This document shows, one piece after another, positions 41,440 through 52,765 of a stretch of 64,000 nt of DNA. The notes under the pieces were generated by a model that did not search any database, had not been told where the DNA came from, and saw only the letters and a list, made by a program, of their open reading frames with translations. How positions within the stretch are numbered: position 1 is the first letter of the stretch; every line of letters begins with the position of its first letter. The stretch is from Argyresthia goedartella (taxonomy: Eukaryota > Arthropoda > Insecta > Lepidoptera > Argyresthiidae): assembly GCA_949825045.1 (NCBI GenBank), contig OX463824.1, positions 30,474,001 through 30,538,000 on the forward strand, in the 5' to 3' direction. The translations under genes were made by a program, and so were the position numbers.

Positions 41440-41645
41440 GATAACGCTAAATGTTTAAAAAAAACGCCGACGTGCGAGTTGGCCTCGCGTACCAAGAGTT
41501 CTGCGCAAATCGCATTTTTCTTGTGATGTATTTGATATTTATTCCTGAGAAGAAGGGTATTGACAGACGGACGGACAGACGGATGAACAGACAGATAAAC
41601 GGACAACGAAGTGATCCTATAAGGGTTTTTCAACCGGATTAAAAA
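41440..41645. mobile_element. short MITE-like element of the GTGCGAGTYGG type
   Basis: AAAAAAAACGCCGACGTGCG start and a GGACAGACGG-type run near 41575-41610 before CCTATAAGGGTTTTTCAACC; a diverged relative of the elements at 38815 and 49895. Confidence 0.55.
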
Positions 41646-41849
41646 AGAAGATTCGTGAGTCGGGATTTTTACGATGGTATTAACTTTTTATTTTTTAATG
41701 AATGTTCAGCTATTTCTCCAAGACCAAGATTTGAAAATTATTCTTTTGTTTGAAAGAGTTTACTTTCCAATTGACCTATTTACATCAAGTCAAATCGAGG
41801 GAAGTCTTTAAAAATATCATTGGCAGACCCATAGCGATTTTTGTATTTT

Positions 41850-42167
41850 CCATAGTTACTCGTGCATACATTTACTGACAGGAACCATAGTTACTCGTGC
41901 ATACATTTACTGACAGGAACCATAGTTACTCGTGCATACATTTACTGACAGGAACCATAGTTACTCGTGCATACATTTACTGACAGGAACCATAGTTACT
42001 CGTGCATACATTTACTGACAGGAACCATAGTTACTCGTGCATACATTTACTGACAGGAACCATAGTTACTCGTGCATACATTTACTGACAGGAACCATAG
42101 TTACTCGTGCATACATTTACTGACAGGAACCATAGTTACTCGTGCATACATTTACTGACAGGAACCA
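41850..42167. repeat. 35-bp minisatellite, nine copies
   Basis: Nine head-to-tail copies of a 35-bp unit with CATAGTTACTCGTGCATACA followed by TTTACTGACAGGAAC, starting every 35 bases from 41851 to 42131, with no difference among them that I can see. Sits in host intron 5, 390 bp before the next exon. Confidence 0.97.
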
Positions 42168-42556
42168 TCATTTTGTGAAGTGGAATTGGCTACATATGGC
42201 CACCAGAACTGCACAATACTAGGTGTGCCATAGGTTGCAATACTATTACTCTATTATGGTTGCTAAGTAATGTATGCTCTTCATAATACATATGGCGAAT
42301 TTTAGGTGTTAGTGACGTACTAGGACAGCTTCTCACCAATGTATCAACGTCATCAGGATCTGATGATCATGGAGAAATCGAAGGATATTGATTTGTTTTT
42401 CAATAAATCGTGTATTTACTCTCGGACAGCATAAAATAAACTAAATATGTTTGCAAATAAAAAAAATAGTTAGAATAAATTCTGATTTTTTAATTTTTCG
42501 TTTTTGATAAATTATTTTCTTTTGAGGAACCCTAAAAAGTTACCTTTTTGTTTCAG

Positions 42557-42716
42557 GAGCATCAAATTCATGACGACCCAATCGGCGGCATTTCTGTGGA
42601 GGGCAATAAGCTGTTCCTGCAAGGGCTGAGGCGGCATCACTCTGCCAGATACAGATGTCGCGCGAGGAACACAGAGGGCAGTGCGCTGAGTGAACCTCTC
42701 ACTCTGAACGTGTTGT
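42557..42716 (+). CDS. Sidestep-family Ig protein, internal exon (Ig domain, second half)
   Basis: 160 nt between TTTTTGTTTCAG and T|GTGAGT; phase 0 in, phase 1 out. It completes the domain of 29401-29531: GNKLFLQGLRRHHSARYRCR carries the second Cys, then ARNTEGSALSEPLTLNVL. The 13-kb intron before it holds the Gypsy element. Confidence 0.88.
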
Positions 42717-42939
42717 GTGAGTGAACGAAAAACTATCAATTATAGCGTCTTTCAGTCCGTTTCCTACATAGGGTGGCAGATTCACAGTTGCGCCTGCGTT
42801 TAGCTATTTAATACTTCTGTATGCGTGACATCGTCAAATTTTATCACAATATATTCTAGAGTGATTGAAATTATTTTCTATACAAAATAATGTAGTTTAG
42901 TCTCTCCAATCCTTTTTAGTGTATGTCGGGTGGTCCGAC

Positions 42940-43320
42940 CGATTTCGTGCGTCCAATGTTTGAAGCAGTCAATTGCGCAGGAGCATTATTAGTGCATAGG
43001 CGGCCGCGCAGTCGCAGATGCCCTCTCTCCTTATCTCCCGTAATCCGATGGAACGGAATCCGCTACGACTGACGGGAGGTTTGGATGCAGTCTCTGGCCG
43101 GCAGTCACTTCTAACCTCAACTGCCGCCACAGGCCACCTTTGCCTTGCTAACTCGCCGCATCCTCCAGAATTCGAGGCTTATCAGCGTGAACTGCAATCA
43201 CCGGCGAGTTAGACTTCATGCGGGGAAGGTATCCGCTTGAAAACCCTGTCTGCTGACGCATTCAGGGTCCCTCACCGGGTTAAGCCCGCGGGCCAGAGAT
43301 GCCCCGTTTCTAATATATTT
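42940..43320. repeat. GC-rich repeat fragment in host intron 6
   Basis: Includes CGGGTTAAGCCCGCGGGCCA, then GAGATGCCCC near 43300, a composition common to GC-rich lepidopteran LINE 5' pieces. No clear ORF homology. Identity unsure. Confidence 0.35.
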
Positions 43321-43499
43321 ATCAAGTAGATAATGAATATGGTAAATAAATATGACTAAGCAGTTGATCTAACTCTATGACATTTGGAAATAAACCAGTG
43401 TAGCTGGCGTCGGAGACCTGTCCATCTGGCCTAAATTACCGAGAACGACATCCGGAGCTCAACTCCAGAGAGAGAGGAGCGGAGAGACAGTAGAAGAAG

Positions 43500-43945
43500 G
43501 AGCCGCTTATATTTTGACAACCTCTACGGAGTTGCGGTTCGAGGCTTCGCCTCCTAACCGAGAGGTTCCGGGTTCAAATCATTGCAAAGAAGAAAAAAAA
43601 CACAAATCCCCAGGTTTTTGATGTATATATGTGTGTGATGTTTTTGACGACCTCTGTGGCGCTGCGGTAGTGGCTCTGCCTACCATGCGAAAGGTCCCGG
43701 GTTTGATCCCCAGCTAGGGATGAAGAAAAAAAACCCAGGTCTTGGATGTTTATGTGTGTAATGTCGCTGTTTCTGGTTGCCACGACACAGGGTATCCTAG
43801 TGTGGGGTCAGAAGCAATGTATGTGCCTGTATATAAATGTTTATGATGTAGCTGTTTCTGGTTCCCACGACACAGGATATCCTAGTGTGGGGCCAGAAGC
43901 AATGGATAGGTATGTGCCTGTCTCTAAATGTTTATGTTTATCCAT
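43500..43945 (+). mobile_element. tandem tRNA-derived SINE copies
   Basis: Two tRNA-like heads: GAGAGGTTCCGGGTTCAAAT near 43560 and CGAAAGGTCCCGGGTTTGAT near 43690. They are followed by two copies of a body segment with TTCTGGTTSCCACGACACAG (43770-43800 and 43855-43885). A reverse copy of the head lies at about 50565-50635, and body fragments at about 1505-1550. Confidence 0.7.
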
Positions 43946-43972
43946 TTTCTTGAACATAATTTCCTTTCCCAG

Positions 43973-44130
43973 CCCGACCAGAATGCTCAGCCGGCAGCGT
44001 GGTCCAGCAGTTAGCAGGCGCTCCGGGCGGCGAGGTCAGGGCCAGGTGTTCCGTCACCGCTCCGTCCAGCAGGGACGCGGGGCCGCTTCGGTTCTTCTGG
44101 ACTTACAACGGCACGAGGGATGTTTTACCC
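43973..44130 (+). CDS. Sidestep-family Ig protein, internal exon (next Ig domain, first half)
   Basis: 158 nt between TTTCCTTTCCCAG and CCC|GTAAGT; phase 1 in, phase 0 out. Encodes SRPECSAGSVVQQLAGAPGG, the first Cys in VRARCSV and the core Trp in RFFWTYNG. More GC-rich than its intron neighbours, as the other exons are. Continues at 52609. Confidence 0.87.
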
Positions 44131-45586
44131 GTAAGTAGGGTACCCTGTTTGGAAGTATTTATGGTCTTAAAAATACAAAATATTTGTTGTATCTGAAAAC
44201 CTTACGTATTTTCCTCAAAAACAGTGTAAAATTTGACAAAAAATTAGTTAAATTAAAGTACGGTGAGGATGGTTTTCTGATAAAATATTCCAAATGGTAA
44301 CTATGGTAGTTACCATTTGTATTCATTGATAAATGTGATACTATAGTACCATCTAATCAATCTCAAATTCTAGTCTTCAGATTGAGCTTTAATTACAACT
44401 GACACGTGTCACTGGGTACTTAAAATGAATAACAAAATGGCGGATTTTATCCGCTTAATCCACTAAATTACGTTTTTCAAGAGCCTCGAGTGGGCTATCT
44501 AAATAAAGGGCTTTAGAAGGCGAGTATAGAAACATTAACTAAACTTCCACAAGCTATGAATACACGTTTCGTTATTTTGTATTAAATGGCAGCAAATAAA
44601 TATGCAATTGAAAAGAAACTAATAAATCCGACTACGGTACACTAAAAAGCACAATACAAGCATCTATGACCTATCGTAAGTATAGAGAGTCGATAAAAAT
44701 GTTATAGTAAATTTAAATTAAATTTAAAAGCAGGTGGGACCAATTAAATAAGGGAGAATGCACACGGCGTATAAAAATCGCGCGGTTTTTCACAGTGTAT
44801 TGTCGAACTAATGCGTTTGCATCGAGAAAAACGCGCGTTTGTGTCGTGACAAATGCGCGTTTGTTTGAAAACAACGAGATACTTTCCGAGCAGTTTTTTT
44901 TAAATCCAATAGATGGCGTTGAAGACAATCCTACATTTTATCCTTTCGTATGATGAATTTGGTAAATATAGGTATACTTAAACAAATAAAAGTGATGATA
45001 GGTTTAGGTAAAGAAAATTAGGCACAACGCAAAAAATAGCCAAAAAATTAAAACATATTTTGTATGAGGAGTTCAGCCTCTTCCGCTAGATGGTGTAGGC
45101 AGCGGATTCAATGTCTTCTGCACAGCATAATTATAGGTATAATCTTTAGATAGGAAGGTAATTATGATGGACGATAATTTCTCGTGCCGGCAACTATGAA
45201 GGTATGAGATTTCTGTAAATAAAACCATGATCTAGAATAATAATTAATTATGGCAATACTGTTAATGTGCAGGAACTGCTGAGTTTAGGTCCTGGCGATC
45301 TATCTGTCAATACTTGTGCTACTTAAACGCCAATCATTGTCTAAAATAACACTTGTTTGATTTCAACAAATCACCTCCCTTGTAAACTGTTGAAGGCGGA
45401 AGACGGATAATTTGTTTGTTAGTAACATCCACAATAGCTCTGATTTTTCCTGGGGTATCTTTAAAAAAATCCAAGGACATACCGTAGGTCAGCAGTATCT
45501 TGCCGAAGAACAAGTGCTATCGATTCCCAAATAACGTTGCCTATGTACGTTTGGGGAACGGGTTTTTTTTTAAATCTTTGTAATAG
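44131..45586. other. host intron 7, 5' part, no gene seen
   Basis: AT-rich. A stretch at about 44755-44890 with repeated GCGCGTTTGT/GCGCGGTTT motifs is the only structure noticed. Confidence 0.45.
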
Positions 45587-46092
45587 TAGTTTATGTGACT
45601 GCTACATAATGGAGGGCATTAATACTCGAGTTTCATAATAATATCACACGAGAGTTTATCAATACGTTTGGGGAACGGGTTTTTTTTTTAATCTTTGTAA
45701 TAGTAGTTTATGTGACTGCTACATAATGGAGGGCATTAATACTCGAGTTTCATAATTATGTTAGTTACATACACTAGTTTAATTGCATACATATCATAAG
45801 CTCTCTTTAATATGTTCAGGAACCGCATGTTCGACCGACATGGTGGCATTGATAATTCGCTTTGCACTGGTTCAGCTTGTACAGTACCAACTTCACAAAC
45901 AAACTAGGGGCGGCACGCAGGCGGGCGTCGGCGTTCGAGAATGTCATAATGTGTAGAAAAATTACACATTATGGTCATAATGTGTAATTTTTCAGATATG
46001 AAATGAGTTTTTACCAAGTAGTTTAACATTATGCTGATCGTAACGTGCGGTTTTTGTACGCAGTAAAGAGGGTTTATGATACGTGTGTAGAT
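45587..46092 (-). repeat. unclassified palindrome-bearing repeat family, copy 2
   Basis: Reverse orientation. Its outer end (AATAGTAGTTTATGTGACTG, then CTACATAATGGAGGGC) is duplicated in tandem (45587-45650 and about 45670-45755). Contains GGCGGGCGTCGGCGTTCGA and a palindrome around GAAAAATTACACATTATGG (45956-45995). Confidence 0.75.
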
Positions 46093-46325
46093 AGAAAATA
46101 TTAAGTTATGGTACTCTGTTACTACAGCTTAAAACGGATTTTTGACATTTGAATTCATATTATCCTAAAAGTAAGCTGTAGGTGAAATTGGAAGTTCCGC
46201 TGCCGGGGTCCAGCTATAGGGAATCTGAGCTGGTGGGGTGATCTAGGATGCCATGCCGAGTCCTTGTTGAAGTGTCGCTCTTCCTGTCAAGCTGCCGTCT
46301 GTATGACGATGAGACTGACACGAAA

Positions 46326-46745
46326 TAGTAGTTTATGTGACCGCTGCATAATGCCCAATTATGTACAGTTACATACACTAGTTTATCTACACACATATCA
46401 TAAGCTCTCTTTGATGTGTTCGGGAACCGCATGTTTGACCGGCATTGTGGTTCTGCAATTATTTAGCTTGTTCTTTAGTACCAACTTGACGCAGACGGGC
46501 GTCGGCGTTCGAAATTTGAATGTCAGTACCAACTTTACAGACAAACTAGGGAAGGCACGCGGGTGGGCGTCGGCGTTCGAAATTTGAATGTCATTATATG
46601 TAGAAAAACTACACATAATGACCATTATGTGTAGTTTTCCAGATACGAAACGAGTTTTTACCAAGTAGTTTAACATAATGCTGATCGTAACGTGCGGTTT
46701 TTGAACGCAATAAAGAGGGTTTATGATACGTGTGTAGATAAATGT
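46326..46745 (-). repeat. unclassified palindrome-bearing repeat family, copy 3
   Basis: Reverse orientation. The GC block with GGCGTCGGCGTTCGAAATTT is tandemly duplicated (46498-46526 and 46565-46593). Central palindrome AAAACTACACATAATGACCA with its mate at 46606-46641. Confidence 0.78.
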
Positions 46746-46904
46746 ATTAATTGTGTTTACTAAACAACCAATTAAGAAAAACATAAACATAAATATTTGT
46801 AGGTATTTAGGATGGCGTACCCCTCGGCTATACGACATGGAGGGAAAGTAATTTAAATATTGTGAATAAAATATATTCCTGAAACAATACTTCGTTTTAT
46901 TTTT

Positions 46905-46962
46905 TAAAACAAAACTTACATCGAAACATACAAATATTTGTATGTTTCGATGTTAAGTTTTG
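46905..46962. repeat. near-perfect palindrome
   Basis: AACTTACATCGAAACATACA, ATATT, then TGTATGTTTCGATGTTAAGT with AAAACA/TGTT ends: a 25-bp-plus stem with almost no loop. Confidence 0.85.
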
Positions 46963-46980
46963 TTAAGTAAGGATTATATA

Positions 46981-47242
46981 TATAAGGTGACATTTAATTA
47001 ACTGACCATATTTTGGGGATTGATAGCACCGATCATTATGAACAACTTTCCCAAAGAAACATATGGTCGCAAATGAAAATATATTTTTCGTCCTTCAGTA
47101 CAGTCAGATTACAAGTTACTGTGGGAGACCCAAAAATTTATTTCGTTTACGACCATAAGTTTCTTGGGGAAAGTTGTTCATAATAATGGATACTATCATT
47201 CCTCAAAATATGGTCAGCTAATTAAATGTCACCTTGTATACA
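46981..47242. mobile_element. foldback MITE
   Basis: Left arm GGTGACATTTAATTAACTGA...CCATATTTTGGGG pairs with right arm CCTCAAAATATGG...CAGCTAATTAAATGTCACC. Further in, GAACAACTTTCCCAAAGAAAC pairs with TTTCTTGGGGAAAGTTGTTC. Outer ends lie in a TATA-rich context, suggesting TA insertion. Confidence 0.75.
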
Positions 47243-47829
47243 TAATCCTATGAAATTTGTTTGGAAGCAAATATTAACATACTGCATTAATTTTTTTTAA
47301 TCGCCTACGTTGACCCGGAATGGAATCCGCCAATTGTGGAATGACATAACCCTGTAATTTTCGATCGACCCGATCGAAAGGCATAAGAATCACTTTTGTT
47401 TAAAAAACATAGAAAGTGGAGATAGGTAGAAAATTATTTTTTACATTTAATTTTAAAAACAATACTGTTCTATTCGAACAACTGACTGATTCAAAGTAAA
47501 GCTACTACTAGAAAATGTAAAATTTCATGGTCTACCCTTTATTTCAGATGCTATATTTCTTATATCTAATGCTTTCATCGCTATCAAAAACTTACAGGGT
47601 ATTTTTTTTTCACGATTAAAAAGATTAAAAAGTCTTTAAATGCAGTTTTAATTATTATAAAAACAAAATAAAGTCTTATTTCAGTCAAGTGTTCTATCCT
47701 CAATATTTCAAATGCTTTCCCCCCATTTGGCATGCCAGTGGATCATCTATATACAGGAACTCCATGTTAAGTATTAAATTTAAGGCATTTTTAGTGAAGT
47801 TCACGAAGGTTCACGATAAAAGATAATTA

Positions 47830-48115
47830 AACTTTTTATTTAAAATAATAATTTATTTATGACAATCAAAATTAAATTTACCTATACTATCATCTCAAGA
47901 AACAATTAACAAATCTTCGTTCGTTACCGGTTACTCAGACTTTTATAATAATATCTTCCATTTCTTTTTCTATTCCTGTCATTTGATAATGGCTACGCAT
48001 TTTCTACTTTCTGAACATTTTTTTCGAAATATTTATTCCGTTCAATGTCACAACTTTCCAGTAGTTTCTAGTTTTCGAGCTTGAGATGGATTTATTCGAT
48101 TTTACCCTTTCATTT
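47830..48115 (-). repeat. dispersed degenerate coding-like repeat, copy 1
   Basis: About 280 bp roughly 80% alike (by eye) to 49592-49868: CTTCCATTTCTTTTTCTATT, ATTTTCTACTTTCTGAACAT, TTCAATGTCACAACTT. Read on the - strand both give partly shared peptide fragments broken by stops, so it may be the tail of an unknown transposon ORF. Confidence 0.6.
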
Positions 48116-48599
48116 AGCAGATGTAAATAATAATGCATAAAACAAATTTTCATTGGTGTCAGACCTTGACTCGTTGCTAGCATGATGAAGTCTGAATTTT
48201 TTGTAGTCTTTGTTTCGCAACTCTTGATCAACTTCATATAGCTGTCCTAGCGAAAGTATGGCAAAGTGTCTCACAATGATTTTTACGTGTACCTATTAAT
48301 ATTTGGCAACAAATATATTGTTTACCAATATAATTTTTGAATACCAAAGGACATGGTTAAACCGTTGTAAGGACGAATACCCCAGAGATGTACAGGCATT
48401 GAAGCTAGCGATACACAATTCTGAATGACTGAATATCAGTATTTCCTGTTTCAAAAGTTTCAGGAACTTACCGGAATTCTACGATTCTGAAAAAAAAAAA
48501 CATAAGTGAGATAAGTTGTTTTTTCACAGAGTCGTAATATTACAAACGACTTAAAATAAAATCGGTTAAATGCGGTCATGTACTGACATGAGCTTGCAA

Positions 48600-49075
48600 A
48601 AATGTTTATCTACACACGTATCATAAACCCTCTTTACTGCGTTCAAAAACCGCACGTTACGATCAGCATTATGTTAAACTACTTGGTAAAAACTCGTTTC
48701 GTATGTGGAAAACTACACATAATGGTCATTATGTGTAGTTTTTCTACCTATAATGACATTCAAATTTCGAACGCCGACGCCCACCCGCGTGCCGTCCCTA
48801 GTTTGTCTGTGAAGTTGGTACTGACATTCAAATTTCGAACGCCGACGCCCGCCTGCGTGAAGTTGGTACTAAAGAACAAGCTAAACAATTGCAGAACCAC
48901 AATGCCGGTCAAACATGCGGTTCCTGAACACATCAAAGAGAGCTTATGATATGTGTGTAGATAAACTAGTGTATGTAACTGTACATAATGATCTCGAGTG
49001 ATATTATTATGAAACGAGCCGAACTCTCGAATTTTAATGCCCTCCATTATGCAGCAGTCACATAAACTACTATTA
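48600..49075 (+). repeat. unclassified palindrome-bearing repeat family, copy 4
   Basis: Same orientation as copy 1. Central palindrome at 48707-48743 (GAAAACTACACATAATGGTC and mate). GC block duplicated in tandem (48765-48792 and 48828-48857). Ends CAGTCACATAAACTACTATT. Confidence 0.78.
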
Positions 49076-49591
49076 TCAAATTAATATCAAGGACCCGTAT
49101 TTGTTGCTATAGGTCACTTTATCTTCGAATACTAAAGTTATATTTGTTAGTTCACAACTTTATAATATGACCTGGAGCCGACGCGAAGCGGGGCTTAGCG
49201 AGGCGGCCTAATGTAGTTTAGTGTAAAATAGGAAGTACAATTTTGATGAACATTTAGTAAATTGGATTCCACCAAAAACATTTTCATGTAAAATGATGCC
49301 AGGACGAGACCATATGGCCGGCACTGTCAAAAAGATCTCAGATCTCATATAGAGCCAAGCTTCTATCTCTCCACGGTCAAACTCTACAAACCCTAACTTC
49401 ACAAACTCTACCCCTAAGCAATGCGACAGACATTCAAGGTTGTCAGTTTAGTGACTTAGTTAGTTGCTTTTGACACCTGAATAATCACACTGACTGGCCA
49501 TGTTAAGTAAAACTTAAAGCTATTTTAGTAAGGTAGTCCATGTCAATAGTTACCAAGAATAATCACGACAAAATGAAGGTATAATATTTAT

Positions 49592-49868
49592 AAATATTTA
49601 CCTTTTTATTTAAATAATATTTTATTTATCACAATCAAAATTTAATGCATCTATTCTATGAAACACTAATCTCCATTTGTGACTGGTTACTCCAACTTTG
49701 ATGATAAAATCTTCCATCTCTTTTTCTATTCCTATTACATTTCATAGTGGCTATTCATTTTCTACTTTCTGAACATATTTTTCGAAATAATTTTTCCGTT
49801 CAATGTCACGACTTCCCAGTAGTTCTGGTGCTTGAGAAGGATTTATTGGATTTAACCTTTTCGTATAG
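49592..49868 (-). repeat. dispersed degenerate coding-like repeat, copy 2
   Basis: Partner of 47830-48115; see there. On the - strand it ends in an AATAAA-containing AT-rich tail. Confidence 0.6.
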
Positions 49869-49894
49869 ATAGAGGCAGCCATTACCATTTTATA

Positions 49895-50315
49895 TACACA
49901 AGTACACAAAAAAAAACGGTCAAGTGCGAGTCTAAATCGCGCACGAAGGGTTCCGTACCACCGTTCAATGGAAGCGATGGTGTGGAGTGAATAGTTTGGA
50001 TTTTACACAGCAAAATATTGTTTACAAAGTTATTGGTGCGGTTACTTTCACACTCCATGTACGTAACCAGGTGCATCCATAAGTTTGTATGTGGTATTGA
50101 ATGAATTGTTGTATGGGAGCCCCCTTAAATATTTATTTTATCCTGTTTTTTAGTATTTTTTGTTATAGCGGCAACATAAATACATCATCTGTGAAAATTT
50201 CAACTGTCTAACTATCACGGTTCGTGAGATACAGCCTGGTGACAGGACGGACGGACAGCGGAGTCTTAGTAATAGGGTCCCGTTTGGAACCCTTCGGGTA
50301 CGGAACCCTAACAAG
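49895..50315. mobile_element. MITE-like element, intact copy of the Polinton target
   Basis: AACGGTCAAGTGCGAGTCTA start; GAAGGGTTCCGTACCACC near the left end and AACCCTTCGGGTACGGAACC at the right. The interior GTTATAGCGGCAACATAAAT ... GACAGGACGGACGGACAGCG matches, in reverse, both sides of the Polinton insertion. Confidence 0.72.
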
Positions 50316-50534
50316 TGCAAGCTCCAACGTTAGCAAAACTAGAATCTAAATCGATAAAGGTCGATGCGGACTTAGGTAGCACTATGACAGGACCTTTGCA
50401 GGTGATCTGGATGTCGCCAGCTCCGCGATTTATGTTTTCCGCTCTGGCCATAAATCCTGACATGGACTATACATTACTTCTGGCGCAACACTAGAATACC
50501 ATGTATCGTGGGAACCAGGAACATTTTAATATAA

Positions 50535-50640
50535 ACATCTAAGATCTGTGGATATTTTTTCTTCCCAGCCGGGATTCGAACCCGGGACCTTTCGTTTGAG
50601 AGGCAGAACCTGGAACCGCAACGCCACAGAGGTTGTCAAT
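50535..50640 (-). mobile_element. tRNA-derived SINE head
   Basis: Reverse complement of the SINE head at about 43650-43720; B-box on the - strand within CCGGGTTCGAATCCCGGC. Confidence 0.65.
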
Positions 50641-51714
50641 ACTTTACTGATTTATGAAAGGCTTAAAATGTAATTTTAAAAGTTATCATAAGTCATTGAC
50701 CCTTTTGCATTATCTTGTGATGAAAATGAAACATTAATATTAATCTCGCCGTTTTTTCTTTGTAACTTCACCCATTGGATTAGACCTTGGCTAATAAATA
50801 AAACAATTTTTAGTTGGAAAGCAATTTTAAAGTTCCACAACTTTTAACAGGATTAAACAAACTTTTTCAGGGACAGTAAGTAATTTGTTTTGGTCGATCT
50901 AGTTGCGTTGGTATAAACAAAATAAAATCGAAGTTACTTTGTGTATTAAATTTATGTAAAATTAACTAGAGCGTAGAGGTTTAAAAAGGTTGGATAATCA
51001 AAAGTTTAAGCTAACAAATTAGAAATAACTAATTGGCTCGTGAGCTCATGGAATGGGTTTTTGTAGTAAAGGGTAATATTAATATAGAATTTATATATAA
51101 TCTTCTTTTTTTATGGCAACGATGTATCGGTTGTAGACTTTTAAAAAGCGTAATGATTTTCAATAAACTTTTTAAGGGAGCAGTTTTGTTAAGACATAAG
51201 GCATAAGACGTTTATTCGTAATAGGTTAGTACTACATGTCATGTTGGTGATAATACATTAATGAAACTGTATGTAGAGTAATACTATAGTAAAAATAAGT
51301 TTTAAGGAATAGTAATCTTGTACAATTTCATCAAAAATATACAAAATAAGCAGTTCAAATACCTGCATTTTATTTCAACACCATACACAAACTTGTGAAT
51401 GCACCTGTCTACGTACATGGAGTATGAAAGTAGCCGCCCACACTCATTACTACTTTGTGAACTACATTTTGCTATCTCAAATCCTGCCTGATACACTTTT
51501 CACTGAAGTTTAATATCATGAGTCCTGCTAACCTCATCTCAAATAACCTCCCTCAACTGAACTGAACTGAACTGAACTTTATTAAACCTCATTTATTAAA
51601 ATCCATCAAGCCATTTGGGTTATTGCGCGTGCTAATGCAAGGTCATACATGAATACAAACATAATAATAGCCCTTTTTTGTTCAGACAGGTAAAAAAAGT
51701 CGTAATACAGAATG
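50641..51714. other. host intron 7, no gene seen
   Basis: AT-rich. A (GAACT)n run, ACTGAACTGAACTGAACTGA, at about 51560-51585 is the tail of some element. Confidence 0.45.
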
Positions 51715-51815
51715 TTGATAAGTTCTCCATGGTCTAATGGGTTTCACGCTTGCTTCTCACACAGGAGATGCAGATTCGAATCCTCACCATGTACCAATGA
51801 GATAATTAATTTATC
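51715..51815 (+). mobile_element. tRNA-derived SINE head
   Basis: A-box-like TGGTCTAATGG and B-box-like AGATTCGAATCCTC; related reverse copies at about 58785-58850 and 59045-59110. Confidence 0.65.
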
Positions 51816-52019
51816 TTAAGTACTATCGAACCATCTGAATCATGACCCACCATAAGCTTATTTTGCTAAACCCCTTAAATGCAAGTAGGTCGAAATTCGC
51901 TTGAAGGTTTATTTCCTTGGTAACGAACTTGTTATCATTTGATTAGACACTGACATACGATAGATCTTACAAGTTTGAAAGTTTCAAACGAATTATCAGG
52001 CAAGTGTCATGATTCAGTT

Positions 52020-52230
52020 CGTTCGATTGTACATTATCGGACGTTCAGTGTTTCGGATGACACGTTATATTGTAGGTCCCGGCTTATATCGTTACGTGTG
52101 GTAGTGGTCGTAAAACCCCTCCACCAACCCGCACTGAGCCAGCGTGATGGAGTATGGCTTAATCTTACTTGTATCTGGGTAAAGGCCTGTTCCCCTCGGT
52201 GGGGAAACTAATGGGCTACATTTAAATTTA
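52020..52230 (+). repeat. dispersed repeat ('GAGCCAGCGTG' family), copy 2
   Basis: Matches 29215-29375: GAGCCAGCGTGATGGAGTAT, GGCTTAATCTTACTTGTATC, AAAGGCCTGTTCCCCTCGG. Confidence 0.68.
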
Positions 52231-52608
52231 GATAAGTCAGAGAAAATATTAATTTATCGATAAAATAATTATATTTTGATTTGACTGTTCGTATACGTGT
52301 CCCAGTACCTATTTACATACCCATGCAGAAGTTTTACGAATTTTCTCGAGTCCGATGCTGCACGCGTTTTTTTTTAAATATGAAAGTAATTTTTTGACAT
52401 CTCCTTTATCGACTTTATTTTCACTTAGGACCGAGTTAGTGTCTGTGGGCTGAGTGGCCAGCCGATTAACAAGTGAAAAGTAAGTTGGTCTGATCAAATC
52501 AGGCTCACACCGTGATATTCGCTATGATAACTACCACTCAAAATATGCCTTCATCTTTCTGTTACACCGTATATGGCCAATGATGTGATGATGATGATGA
52601 ACATCCAG

Positions 52609-52765
52609 ATCCCAGCATCGAACGTCACAGTCGTCGGCGCAAGCAGCACAGTGGTCCACGGGCTGACGTCATTAGCGGACGATGACCTCGGCTGGCTAGC
52701 GTGCTGGGCCAGCAATGATGTGGGCAACCAGAGGGAGCCTTGTCTCTTCAGGATCATGCCTGCTG
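52609..52765 (+). CDS. Sidestep-family Ig protein, internal exon (Ig domain, second half)
   Basis: 157 nt; the acceptor at ACATCCAG keeps phase 0 (the CAG seven bases later would break the frame), donor G|GTAAGA, phase 1 out. IPASNVTVVG..., then LADDDLGWLACWASNDVGNQ with the second Cys and the Asp-x-Gly pattern. Closes the fourth Ig domain visible in the window. Confidence 0.86.

Noticed and set aside
41850..42167. CRISPR-like array
   Set aside because: The 35-bp units are contiguous and identical with no unique spacers, and the genome is eukaryotic; it is a minisatellite.
48602..48949. 115-codon ORF ending VPEHIKESL (also partly at 46398-46838)
   Set aside because: It recurs because it lies in the four-copy palindromic repeat; copies disagree in frame and no domain is seen.
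51715..51800. Functional tRNA gene
   Set aside because: Has A/B-box-like motifs but no proper cloverleaf by eye, and related heads occur at several sites with SINE bodies; a SINE head.
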